The translations under genes were made by a program, and so were the position numbers. A model generated the notes under the pieces. It did not search any database. It saw nothing but the letters and a program-made list of their open reading frames with translations, and was not told the DNA's origin. A stretch of 64,000 nucleotides of DNA from Oxyruncus cristatus (lineage: Eukaryota; Chordata; Aves; Passeriformes; Cotingidae). The stretch covers positions 114,539-178,538 of the forward strand of contig VXAY01001001.1 of assembly GCA_013399855.1 (NCBI GenBank), read 5' to 3'. Position 1 is the first letter of the stretch; each line of letters begins with the position of its first letter. This document shows positions 12,133 through 22,985 of this stretch, piece after piece.

Positions 12133-12262
12133 TCTCTCTCTCTCTCTCTCTTTTTCTCTTCATATTTCTTTTTTTTTTCTCCTTTTCCTCTTTTTTTTGT
12201 TTGTTTGTTTGCTTTATTTTCTTTTCTTTTAATCTTTTTCATCTTTTTCACCTTTTTCACAG
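12133..12262. repeat. Long polypyrimidine tract (CT- and T-rich)
   Basis: About 130 bases on the + strand are almost all C and T, starting with a (CT)n run and passing through (GTTT)n at about 12200-12210 to CTTTTTCA repeats. The open frame seen across it on both strands is a composition artefact. Confidence 0.9.
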
Positions 12263-12546
12263 TTGCTGGGTTTCCACTGACTATCTGAAATAATTGACAT
12301 ATAGAAGTCCCGTGATGTTAATCAACTGTTTCTGAATGTGCATCTCCCTCTTCTCCCTCTATTTCTTTTTCTTAATTGAGAATCACCCCCAGACAAAGCT
12401 TTCCACATTTCCCCTGAATTTGACCTGTCTGTCAGAAGCAGAGAGAAGGAAATCTCATCTGATTTTAGGATGTGTCTGGGTGTTTTGAGCAAGTGGAAGG
12501 GGGAGCAGGGAGCAGTTGATGTTGGCATGCACAGCAGCGCTGCGAG

Positions 12547-12559
12547 GTTACCAAGCAAC
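12547..12559. promoter_or_regulatory. Sequence matching an RFX X-box consensus
   Basis: GTTACCAAGCAAC fits the RFX X-box pattern GTNRCC-N(0-3)-RGYAAC exactly, with a 1-base spacer. It lies in a short patch with three nearby CpGs, unlike the surrounding AT-rich DNA. A match of this kind is expected by chance roughly once per two windows of this size, so function is unproven. Confidence 0.25.
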
Positions 12560-14301
12560 GAGACAGAGATATGTCACAGGGGCAGGGGAGATGGGGAAGA
12601 AGAACAAAAGTGTGGACAAAGGATTTGAGAAGATGAAGGGAAGTGTCATGATCACCTGACCTCTTCCTTATTTCTTATCTTGAGTTGCAAACGCGTCAGT
12701 AAATAAAGGCTGTGTAAAGCACCTCCATATTTTTTTCATGGATCCTTGGAGGCAGAAGGGATTGAGAAAGGCTGGAGTGCAACCTGGTCATCAAAGGATT
12801 ATCCTGTCAGGAGTCCACTGCGTAGGCAAAAGGGGACAAATTGCGCATGTGAACACAAAAAGTGCGTGTTTGTCACTGGGAAAGAGTCGCAGTACAGATC
12901 CTGTTGTGTTACCCGTAGTGTAAAAAATATTAGTCAGAATCTGATTTGGCTTCAAAAATGTTCACAGTTCATAAAATACCTTAAATTTTGAATTTAGATT
13001 TTCTTTGGTTTATAAATTCTTTAAAAGTTACTCTTACACCAACTTCCCTCACAATTGACTCCACCCAAATAATTTAAATTTTATCAGTCTTCTCAAAATG
13101 AGAGACAAGAAAAAGTTGGGATGTAGAATCCTTACCTGTCTACTTCAATTTTTGCAAGGGATTTCATGTCTTTTTAGTGCATATTCTACTCCCTTGTTAG
13201 GTTTCCAAGCTTGAACAAACCAGGATACAGTAAATCCTTAAGGAACCCTACTTGCCTTTTGGATAGTAATATGGCAAGATAGTGTCAACAGCTCCATTCA
13301 ACTCCTCCTAAACTCTTTGAGCCAACTTAAACAAACACTTGATAAGTGTAAAAATCATTATCTTATGTTTCCCTGTAAGAAAAAGGTTTCCCTATAGATA
13401 TCCTAAATATTTAAGATACAGGTAACAGGTGTAATTCATGATATTATTAAATCAGTTTAAATTCATGAAATTGTCTTCATTTGTGGATTAAATTGTCAAA
13501 AGTTATACCACTACTTCTAAAAGTTAATCTAAAAAACTGGCCTAAGTATTTTTTGTCGCCCAGTATTGCCCTATGTTTATTCTGAAAATTATAACGTGTA
13601 TGTAATGGTGTATGCAAAACCTTCTAAAGGACCTTGAAGTTTTTCTTGTTTTCTTTTCCTAGTGTGCTTTTTTTTTCAGCTTTTGTCAGTATCTTTTCTC
13701 AACATTGTAGGAAACTGAGAACTGATTTTTGAGCCTTTGACAACAATGACCCAGCAATTCATGAGAACAAGTCAATTTTTTTTTTAGGTCATTACGATGT
13801 TTTTAGAGCCTCGGGTTTAGGGAAAAATAGCAATTGCTTTCTCCTTGGAAAAATAAAGCTGAAAAATGACAGTGATCCTTCGAAGATGCTGTGTTCCAAA
13901 GTAGTCCTCTCTTAGTGGAATATAAAAGTTTGAGCAAAGAAATAACTCTAAATGTTGCTAAGTCAGTGTCTGAAACACCACTGACATACAAAAACTGGCT
14001 TCCTTGTTATTCAGCTACCATTTCAAAGCATTTCCCCAAGGTTAGCTCGAGGGTGAGCTGCGCCAGCAGGAGACTCCACCATGTGGCCTCAGCACTTTTC
14101 AACTGTATCTTAGTGGCAATTCATGTCACACATTATTCATTATAGAGCCTGGGGACTCCTAGACCTGCCACCTGAGAGGTGTGTCACCTGCGCTTACATG
14201 GCCTTATCTCTTAGCCCTTACAAATTCAATTTCTGGGCAGCCTTTAGAGCCAACAAGTTGCCACGTGATCATCCTCTGTTAAAATTTCACAAAACCTCCT
14301 T

Positions 14302-14392
14302 CTTTATTCTTGTCATCTGCAGTACATTCCTCCTCAAATGGAGCAGTCTGATTTCACAATTACTCTCTGATGACCTTACTAGTCTGCAATAA
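14302..14392. repeat. 91-bp direct repeat, copy 1
   Basis: This segment and 16103-16193 align without gaps over 91 bases with 82 identities by eye. Both begin CTTTATTCTTGTCATCTGCA and end TTACTAGTCTGCAATAA. Similarity stops sharply on both sides. It does not resemble CR1 or the LTR families here. It may be a short interspersed repeat of unknown family or a local duplication. Confidence 0.8.
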
Positions 14393-15784
14393 TATATGTC
14401 CTACACAGATACGTATTATTATCTTTTTACATGTCTCCCTCAGTAGCTGGTGTAAACTTTACTGAAGTTAAAAATGTGACATCAACCAAATAAAACACAT
14501 GTTTAAAGTGGGAAATTTTTCCATCTGGTACATTTTCTTTTGCCCTGTTTTCCATGAGAATGCCATTCAAATTGTGAGATGCCTTATTTTGGTTTGCAGT
14601 GCCTACTCATTTATCAGAATGGATGTATAAACCATATACACATGAGAGCCATGCATATGGCCATGAAGATAATCTGCAAAGAAAGAAAAGGTACAGATTG
14701 CATCTGCCAGTGAAATAACCTCCTACCACCCCAATTAAAAAATATAAAATAAAATAAAATTAAATCCACAACTCAGTTACCTCTGAGTAAGACATAGGCT
14801 GATATTTGTTCTCAAACAAGATGATAATGAAGAAAATTTATGTTACTTAAGAAAACATACATCCTTTGAGTTGAAACAACAGGAAAACAAACTGATGGAG
14901 TAAAACTTGTGGGAGTGAAAGAGGATATTGTTAATTGGGAGACCAGACTGGAGAAACTGCGGATACACCAGATATTCTCCTTGGATCTGCCTTAGGAAGA
15001 GTATTTCTAGCAGAGCAGAGGTCACAAAAGCACTCCTTATAATTTCTAGATGGGGAATGAAGATTCAAATGCTGTAAGTTATTCAAATTGAATGATGTCC
15101 TGAATGTAGGACTGGCAGTGAGGGACTACTGTGCTATACTGAACTGTAACTTTTCAGAAAGAGGACACAGCAGGGGATGGAGGAAACAGATGATCCCACA
15201 TCTGCCTGTTGTGGAGCTATTTTTGTAAAGGTTTCAAGCAGAGATCTGGCTAGATCTTTTTAACGAAATTGTTCTCCTTAGAATATGCTGTTCCCTCTTA
15301 ATTGAACCACTTCATGATGAAATGTGTCAAGTAAATTTTAATCAGAAAGGATTTTTTGTGTTCAGGGTAAAATTCCCAGTGAGAGAAAACCTACTTTACA
15401 GTACCCAATATACTGACAATCAGGCCCTCTGTGATCTCTGCAGCTGAAGGAAACCTTGATTCTCTGTCCTAGTCGAACATTTTCCCTGTTACCACTTGAG
15501 TATTTTAACCGCGGGCTAACCACATCCCAAGCTCCTGGTTCCTTCCTCCACAGAGCTGCATACCAAGGATTTCAAAAGGTGATTTTTCTAACCAGAGGCA
15601 AAAGAGAAGAAAAAATTTCTCTCAAGTGCTGATCTTTTTTTTCCCAGCAAGCTCTTGCAACCTGCAGGTCAGCAAGAGAGACTGGGAAATTGCCATTTCG
15701 CTACTCCTGTGCTCCTGAGTTGGCACCAACCATTGTGGTACTAGACGACACATCTTTGCTTCAGTTTAATGTTTTTAAATGGCT

Positions 15785-16034
15785 TTAAGGTGAAAGATGG
15801 TAGATTTATATCAGATATTAGGATGAATCCTTTACTGTGAGGATGTGAAGCACTAGCACAGGCTGCCCAGAGAAGCCGTGGATGCCCCATCCCGGGAAGC
15901 ATTCAAGGCTGGGGCTCTGAGAAACCTGGTCTAGAGGAAGGTGTCCGTGGCCATGGCAGGGAGTGCTGGAACTACAAAATCCTGAAGATCCCTTCCAACC
16001 CAAAATGTTCTGTGATTCTACAATTCTGTGATTC
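15785..16034 (+). mobile_element. CR1 LINE 3' end, 5'-truncated
   Basis: About 250 bp matching the common avian CR1 3' end: a TAGATTTATATCAGATATTA block, CAGGCTGCCCAGAGAAGC, CCTGGTCTAGAGGAAGG and the tail TTCTGTGATTCTACAATTCT. Orientation is +, with the repeat tail at 16010-16034. It separates the two 91-bp direct repeats. Confidence 0.93.
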
Positions 16035-16102
16035 ACTTACACAAAATAAGAAGCTCAGGAGAGTAAAACAATCACATCTTTGAAAAGTGGTATGGAATGG
16101 TA

Positions 16103-16193
16103 CTTTATTCTTGTCATCTGCAGCATATTCCTCCTCAAAGAGGGCAGTGTGATTTCACAGTTAATCTCTGCTGACCTTACTAGTCTGCAATAA
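16103..16193. repeat. 91-bp direct repeat, copy 2
   Basis: Second copy of the segment at 14302-14392, same orientation, about 90% identical with nine substitutions and no gaps. It lies 69 bp after a CR1 tail, and the first copy has no CR1 beside it. The repeat is therefore not simply part of that CR1. Confidence 0.8.
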
Positions 16194-18166
16194 CTATGTA
16201 GTATCAGAAGTCACAGCTCCTGCCTAGACTTTGCTCCGGTAATTCAATTATGATGTATGTGGAGCAGCCATGTAACACCAGCATTGAGTATGTAGGCCAC
16301 TTGAAATATAAATGGACACTATTTAAAGAGTGGAGGCATTTAGATATAAATAACCAAGGAGTGCAATCAGCTTCAGAACATCAGCTTTAAAAAAACCCCA
16401 AGCTTTCCATTTGCTTACAAATGACTGTTTCCCATTTGCAGCGCTTATTTCTGTAAGTTTGTTCTTCTGTTTTAAAGAGTTTCCTTAACCCCAGTTTGAA
16501 GTGAATCTTGCTGGTGTCAGCTATTGGTGGGGGGAAGGAGGGGAATCTCATTTCAAATAAACTGGGTCAGTTCCCTTCTTTGTCATTATGAATAATTTCA
16601 TTGCTGCAGTTTAAAAGAACTTATGTAAGTTGTCTGGATCATGGAGATACTGAATTCACACAGCAGCAAACGGCCATGAGACCTGTGGGGTTGCAACTAC
16701 CTATACATAATGTATATTCTATGACAATTCAGGGAAATTTTTTTGTCTTTAAAACATATTGTTTATAGTAAGCAAAATCAGTTCCATGAACATAGAAGTT
16801 TATACCCTTATTTAAAATGAACTACTCCCACACTTATATATTAAAAATATGTCCTTTTTCATTGATATAACACTTTTTCTTGTTTTAACCACTGGGTTTG
16901 TTTGCATTATTATCTATGACAGCATAATTTCATAGATAATTCATGTTAAAACCACATTAAAATGTTGTATAAATTAACACAAACATAAAATCTATACTAC
17001 TTTCTCCATAAGCCCATTGTGAACCTTGTGAGTCAGCATACCACAAGTATTTTTACTTTAATAGTCTTTGAGGTTTTATTTCTTTCATTCCCAAATTTCA
17101 GAGGGGGTTTTCTTGGTTGGATATATTTTTGCCTGAATATATATTATGTATGATTTCAAAACTGTGGAAAGAGAAGAACAGTGAGACTCACAAATAACGT
17201 GAGTTCCTTTGAAATAGTTGTTCCATAGGGCTTTAGGATACCAAAATATTTACGCATTATCTTTGAGTTCCAACACTATTCCACTAAGATCTATTTTCTG
17301 TTATGTGGATACAAGTAAAAGCTCTCCCAGAGAATGTAAAAAATCTTATTTTGAAATACAGTCAGTCATCAGAGATTTCAGTTTTATAAAAAGCATTTAT
17401 ATTCATCAGTTATAGAAAGTAGATGCAAACATTTCTACCATTGTTAAATATCTTCTTTCTTACTTGGAAAAATAATCATTACCATTAACCACTACAACAA
17501 GGGATCAGCTTCAAAGAAAGAGAAGATGTTTTCCTGAACTCAAGGAACTAGATCAGGGTTCAAGTGATTCAGATTTATTCTTTGACGCTCATACAGATTT
17601 CCAAACACCCTTAGCTAATTACTTTCAGCTGAAATGGCTCCATTGCCTGTATGAATAGGATTACACAATATGATTCCTCTCACTTATGTGAACAAGGTTA
17701 TTTGTGAATTATTCATATCGAGCATACTGAAACAATTTGTCATTTTCCTGGAAGGAAATTAATTCTCCTTTTTCATCCTTATTTTCTTTTTTTTTTTCTT
17801 TAAAGAAACAGTGACTATCTGATCGAGTTCCTGTTATTCTATCTCCTATATTAGAGTGAGGTTCTTGCTTTTATTGTTTAGAAATTAGGCTAAAGACCTC
17901 ACTGAACCATGTTTTCTTCTCCCTCATTACTACATCTGTCTTTTTAATATATTGTAGAGGACTATGGATGGTATGGTTTGCAAGTTGTCTCAAGATGCAA
18001 TGTTTTCAGTGATTTTTCCAGGATACTCTGGTGCAGTCTAATGCACTACATGTATTCATAACAACATTTCCTAAATATTGACATACTGCCATCATGAATT
18101 TAGAATTAAATTAGATTTAAAATAAGAGAAGTTGAAGTAACGACCTCTCTTCCTTTTCTTGGTGGC
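16194..18166. other. No recognised feature; AT-rich DNA
   Basis: About 2 kb of AT-rich unique-looking DNA with a T-rich run near 17788-17800. No repeat family and no coding region was recognised. Confidence 0.5.
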
Positions 18167-18452
18167 TCATAGAATCACAGAATGGTTTGGGTTGGAAGAG
18201 ACCTTAAAGATCACCTAATCCCAACCACCCTGCCATGGGCAGGGACACCTTCTACTAGACCAGGTTGCTCAGAGCCCCATCCAATACTTCCAGGGATAGG
18301 GCACCAACAAACTCTCTGGGCAACTTGTTCCTGTGTTTCACCATCCTCACAGTAAAGAATTTCCTCCTAATGTCTACTCGAAATCTCTCCTCCTTTAGTT
18401 TAAAACCGTTCCCCCTTTTCCTATCATTATTTGCCTGTGCAAAAAGTCATTG
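18167..18452 (-). mobile_element. CR1 LINE 3' end, 5'-truncated
   Basis: The + strand begins TCATAGAATCACAGAATGGT and runs through GGGTTGGAAGAGACCTTAAA, a GCCATGGGCAGGGACACCTT block and a CATCCTCACAGTAAAGAATT block. It is the reverse complement of the commonest CR1 3' end and fades out near 18452. Confidence 0.94.
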
Positions 18453-21400
18453 TCCCAATATATATCTTTCTCACATATGTATCAACTCATTCTCTTGGTC
18501 AATGAAAAGTTTAAAGAATGGCTGGCAATTTTTTTCTCTGTAAGTGTAAATGTATTTAATACCTTCGCTCCTCAGACCTAATTTCGATCAACAGTCTTAT
18601 TAACAGTTTCTGACTTGGACCAGGTGTGGAACAGAACAGACAAGGTTTTCAGTCCAAAATAGGTATCAGTTCTTTGGCTGTTCCCCTAGATGTCCTCACA
18701 GGCCATCCAAAGTCACTCACAGACCTGTGGATGTCCAGTAAACCTTAATTCTTCACAACACTCTAGTTCCACTACTGCTACACCCTGTCCCACCAGGCTT
18801 TGTTGCTCAGGCTAACTTTTCACTAAGCCCTGCAGGCTCTAACCTTGTCGTATAAACAGTGTCAAAGACAGAATTTGACCCACTGTACATGGTCAGGTGA
18901 TGTGAGAAATTTGGTGTCTTACATGCAGGAAGGTAGTTAAAACCTAACTAAATTAATTGGAGGTATAATGGATGAAAAAATATATACAGCAAGTAGGGTT
19001 TGTGCATCATGCTGTGCATTAGACGGTGCTGTCCCAAACATTCAAATGAGCTCATGTGAAGGTGGCTGGGCTGTCTCTCTCCTGTACAGTACCCAGTAAA
19101 ATGCAGAGTAGGTACTTCTGGAATATTAAAATGTGAAATGGTCACTTGGGTCTGTAACAAGAGGAGCCAGAACCTTAAACAAAAGGGTCAAGGTGAAAGA
19201 TGGGTGAGCGAAAAACTGTATGGGTGGTGGACTAATAGCAAATGTTAATAAAGATATTAGAAACTTCTATTTGTAATTAGCCTGAATGAAATCCGCATAA
19301 TTACAAGTCTGAATAGAAATGCTCAAGGGGAAAAAGTGGAGGCTGCTCTGCCCCTTCAGCAAATACTCATCAACAAAAGGAGAGAAATGAGTCCTTGACT
19401 TCTACTGGGATCCCTTGGTGATATCAATCTCTCCTGGTATTTCTTAAGTAACAATTTGCCCTTCTGACTTTGAAGTCCCTTTCCACTATGGTGAAGTCCT
19501 GTTAACTTTCAAGCCATAGACTGACTACATTCTAGAGGACAAATCTTACCCACATCTTGGAATAATGTCTGGAACCAACAATATTCTATTTGTCCCAGTA
19601 AGTCTCTCATAAAAAATTGAATCCAGTCCTTTTGATGATGAAATGCACTAAGTTATACACTAACACTGAAGTGCACTCAGAAACTGTCAGAGAAGGCATC
19701 AAGGACTTGTTTCCTACATTAGGCTTTGCTACATTTACACCAATGAAGCATTATAAATAGGTGTCACCAGGACTGACAGTGCCTGCCCAAACCCTCTATT
19801 ATTGTAACATCCTACTAAGGTCTCATTATTCATTATCTACGGTTTCATTATCACACTTACTATCCATGGAAACCATTACATCAGGCTGTGTCTGAGGATG
19901 ATCTGATGGATGTATTAAAAGCTGTGTCTGAAACTCCACAGCACTTAGCTGTTTTCTCGAAGTTAGTACAAGGGATGATTCATGTTCTATCCCTTGCCTT
20001 TAAGCATGATGGACCTAATCCAATTTGGGGGCGGGAAGGAGTGAAGCAGACAGCATAATGATGCACAAACACCCAGGGTGCCTAGACGGTATCTGGGGAT
20101 GCAACTGTCTGAGTTTGGGAAACAGAAAAACAGGAGAACTGAAGTGTTATCTCGTGGGTAATGCTGGGAGGCTGCAACTGCACTAAAGTCAGGCTAAGGA
20201 ATGTGTTTTCCATTTTCTAAATTGTTGTGTTCCCAAATGGGCTCTTAAGATGCTTTGCAATATTAAAAAAAAAAAAAAAAAAAAAGAGTAAAATAGATTG
20301 ATAGGGCTTCAAAGGTCAATTACATTAAAAAATGCTGAATCCTTTTACATCAATGCCCTAATTGTTTTTATTCCAAGGCTTTTCACTCAGATGTCAAATT
20401 CAATTTCTCTTTTTCTTCTCCTGGGTCACGGATACTTAATATTTCTTACTGACACATAATGAACTCTTCTCTTTCTCTTTCATATGTAGCTTCTTTGAAA
20501 TTAGTCTCTTAAATGATTAGCTCAATTTGTTGTGCAGAGGTTGGATGTCAAGGGGCATTTTTGGGTTTGGCTTTCGGGTTTTTTTATGTTTCCTATTATG
20601 TCTCTGCTATTACCAGGTATTCTTAGGAAGAAGTTAAATCATGGAGTAACACTCAGATATCAGCAAGCACCACCAAAACAAAAGCATTGGGAAACTGAAA
20701 TGCCAAAATCACTGATGTCTAGGATTTGGGCCATTTCTTCTTTTGAGAACCTCTTATACTTTCTCTAATCTAAAATAAGATTCACCAATGTCAGTTGAGA
20801 ATTTATCTGGAAAAAATATTTTCTTCTTAGAGTTTTGAGCTGTGTACTACCATAGGTGTTAAACTAACAAAGTAAAAACTGACATTTAGAGACAAAAGAG
20901 ACATTACAAAGTGTTTCAAAGAAGAGCTGCAACTCTGCACTGGTGTAGTTCTCCAGCATTCTGAAAGGAAAAGACAGCAGTGGTAAATGCTGTACTGAAA
21001 GCCTCCGGACAGCTTCAGATCTGAAAAGTCTTTTTCCCTCCCAGATACTTTCTAGTGCTTAGCATTAACTATTCTCAACCCTCCTCCTTTTTTTGCCAAC
21101 CATACATACATGAAAAAGATGAAAGCAGTAGGAAGAGGGGACAACGGAGAGAACTGCAGAGAGAAATGCAATGCCCTGAAAATGATTTAGAAATCAATGA
21201 AATTGAATTTTCAATACAGGATAGCTGTATTCATCAGTAATGATGGACACTTCTCCTCTTAACATCTTATAACTTCAGTATTCTCTTCTTGTTTTTTTGA
21301 GTCAGGACACCTCCAGACTCATTTCTGACTGAGCCTCTGACTTGTACTGGATCCTTGGGTCTCACTTCTTTCTTCTCAGCATTCACCTGACATGTAAGCA

Positions 21401-21894
21401 GCTCACCATGTTATTGTACATTTGTTTTTACTGTGAAAACAGAATGGGCTCCTATTTCAGACCCCCCAATCTTTGGAACAGGCAGGTGCCACTGATTAAG
21501 AGCAAACATCTTGAAAAGCGTCACGCTGGAGTATCTTAAAATGCAACTTCAAGAGGCTCAAAGAGCATCTGTTACCAGCTGAGGGTTGTTTACTGAGCTA
21601 TGTGGAATGAGCTGCTGGATGTGGAACATGTGGGCTCTGTCTCGTTACTCCTGACAGTGTTTTTCATGTCAAATTCAGTAACAGCCTGATTGCCCTGTGA
21701 GTGGGAGGTACCGTCGTGCTCTGCCATTCCTTAGCCCAGCTCCCACTGAAGTCAGTAGTAAACCTGCTCAACTGACTGCAGAAATTTGGTCAGCATTGAC
21801 GCACTCCAAGGGATTCTATCCCAAGTCAGAGGAGTCTTGTTGCTGGATTCTCTAGTCCTCTTTTTTAACTGTCTCAGCACTGAAGCTAAGGAAG
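18453..21894. other. No recognised gene; A21 run at 20265-20285
   Basis: About 3.4 kb with no recognised repeat family or gene. A pure run of 21 A lies at 20265-20285. No target-site duplication or retroposed body is evident beside it, so it is listed only as a homopolymer. Frames up to 92 codons look random. Confidence 0.45.
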
Positions 21895-22985
21895 TGTAGT
21901 GTTTTGACCCTGGCCAGATGCCAGGATACCCACCAATCCACTCCACCACCCTCCCTCCAGGACCTGGCAGAGGAGAGAGAAAAAACACAGCTGAGGATTC
22001 CTGAGTAGAGATAAGGCTTGGGAGAAGTCACTTGCTTTCATGGGAAAAACAGACTCGAAGTGGGGATAGAACTTAAATTTGTTACTGACAGGATAAGACT
22101 TGAAGAGAGAGAAATAGTCTTAAAACACCTTCCCACCCCCACCCCTCTTTCCTTCTCAGCTCTCCCTTCTCCCCACGACCAGCGCAGGGGGACGGGGAAG
22201 GGGCTTGTAGTCAGTTGTTGTTTCCCATGGGATGCAGCCAAGTCTCTGCACCCCGATGATCCTCCATGGTCTGCAAGGGGACACTTGCTTCACCATGGTC
22301 TTCACCACAGGCTACAGGGGAGCCACATCTCTGAGTCTTTCCCCTGTTCCCATGGGGGTCACTCCCGTGGGAGACAGTCCTTGATGGACCTCTCTGGCAT
22401 GAGTCCACCTCTCGGGTAGCAGCTCTTCCCAATCTGCTGCCCTGTGGGTCACTCTTCCATGGGTTTCAGTCCTTCACAGATAAGCTGTACTGACGTGGGT
22501 CCCCCCACAGGTGTCACAAGTCCTACCCAGGAAAAACTTGCTCCAGTGTGGGTTTCCCTCTTCACAGGCCACAGGTCTCCTGCAGGACCCCTCTCTGGGC
22601 CTCCCACAGGGTAACAGCCTCCTTCATGCATCCGCCTGCTCCACCATGGGCTGCAGGGGCACCCCAATGGTCTTCCACAGGTGGCAGGGGCCTCAGCTTT
22701 GAGTCTCTCCCCTCTGCACTGACCTTGGTGTCTATGTTGTTGTCCCATATTCTCACTCCGCTCTTCTCCGGCTGGAATTTCTTCTGCGCAACACTCCTGT
22801 TCTTAAATATGTTATCACAGAGGCGTTATTGCCACTTCTAGTTGGTTCAGCCTTGGCTAGCAACAGGAAGTCCATCCTGGGGCCTGCTGGCCAGGGGTAG
22901 ATTCTGGCAGCTTCTAACAGAAGCCACCCTTGTAGCCCCTCTTCTTTCCCCCGCAATCAAAACCCTGTCACAGAAACCCATGACA
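21895..22985 (-). mobile_element. ERVL-type LTR, full-length or nearly so
   Basis: On the - strand the segment starts TGTCATGGGTTTCTGTGACA and ends CCAGGGTCAAAACACTACA, matching both ends of a roughly 1-kb LTR family I know as ERVL-like in birds. A TATTTAAG promoter-like box lies at about 22803-22811. The part at 22200-22720 has repeated blocks with CCATGGGCTGCAGGGG-like text, the tandem units typical of this LTR. The polyadenylation region near 22060-22090 is degraded. The 5-bp flanks (GGAAG and AGAGG on the + strand) do not match. No viral gene is adjacent, so it is a solo LTR or a remnant. The open frames of 60-133 codons across it are by-products of its GC-rich repeats. Confidence 0.8.

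Larger units (their letters stand above)
8932..15784. other. Mostly unassigned, AT-rich DNA
   Basis: About 6.8 kb with no gene recognised. It holds the separately listed TG/TA repeat, pyrimidine tract, X-box-like site and first 91-bp repeat. A possible old + strand CR1 tail at about 11120-11156 (GGTCCATTCCAGAGTATTCT) is too short to be sure of. The part at 11480-11870 is less AT-rich but gives no recognised homology. Confidence 0.45.

Noticed and set aside
20265..20285. A21 run as the tail of a retroposed gene copy
   Set aside because: No recognisable body or flanking duplication; a plain homopolymer is enough.
22018..22419. 133-codon and overlapping frames on both strands
   Set aside because: They lie inside the ERVL-type LTR; its GC-rich tandem blocks have few stop codons.
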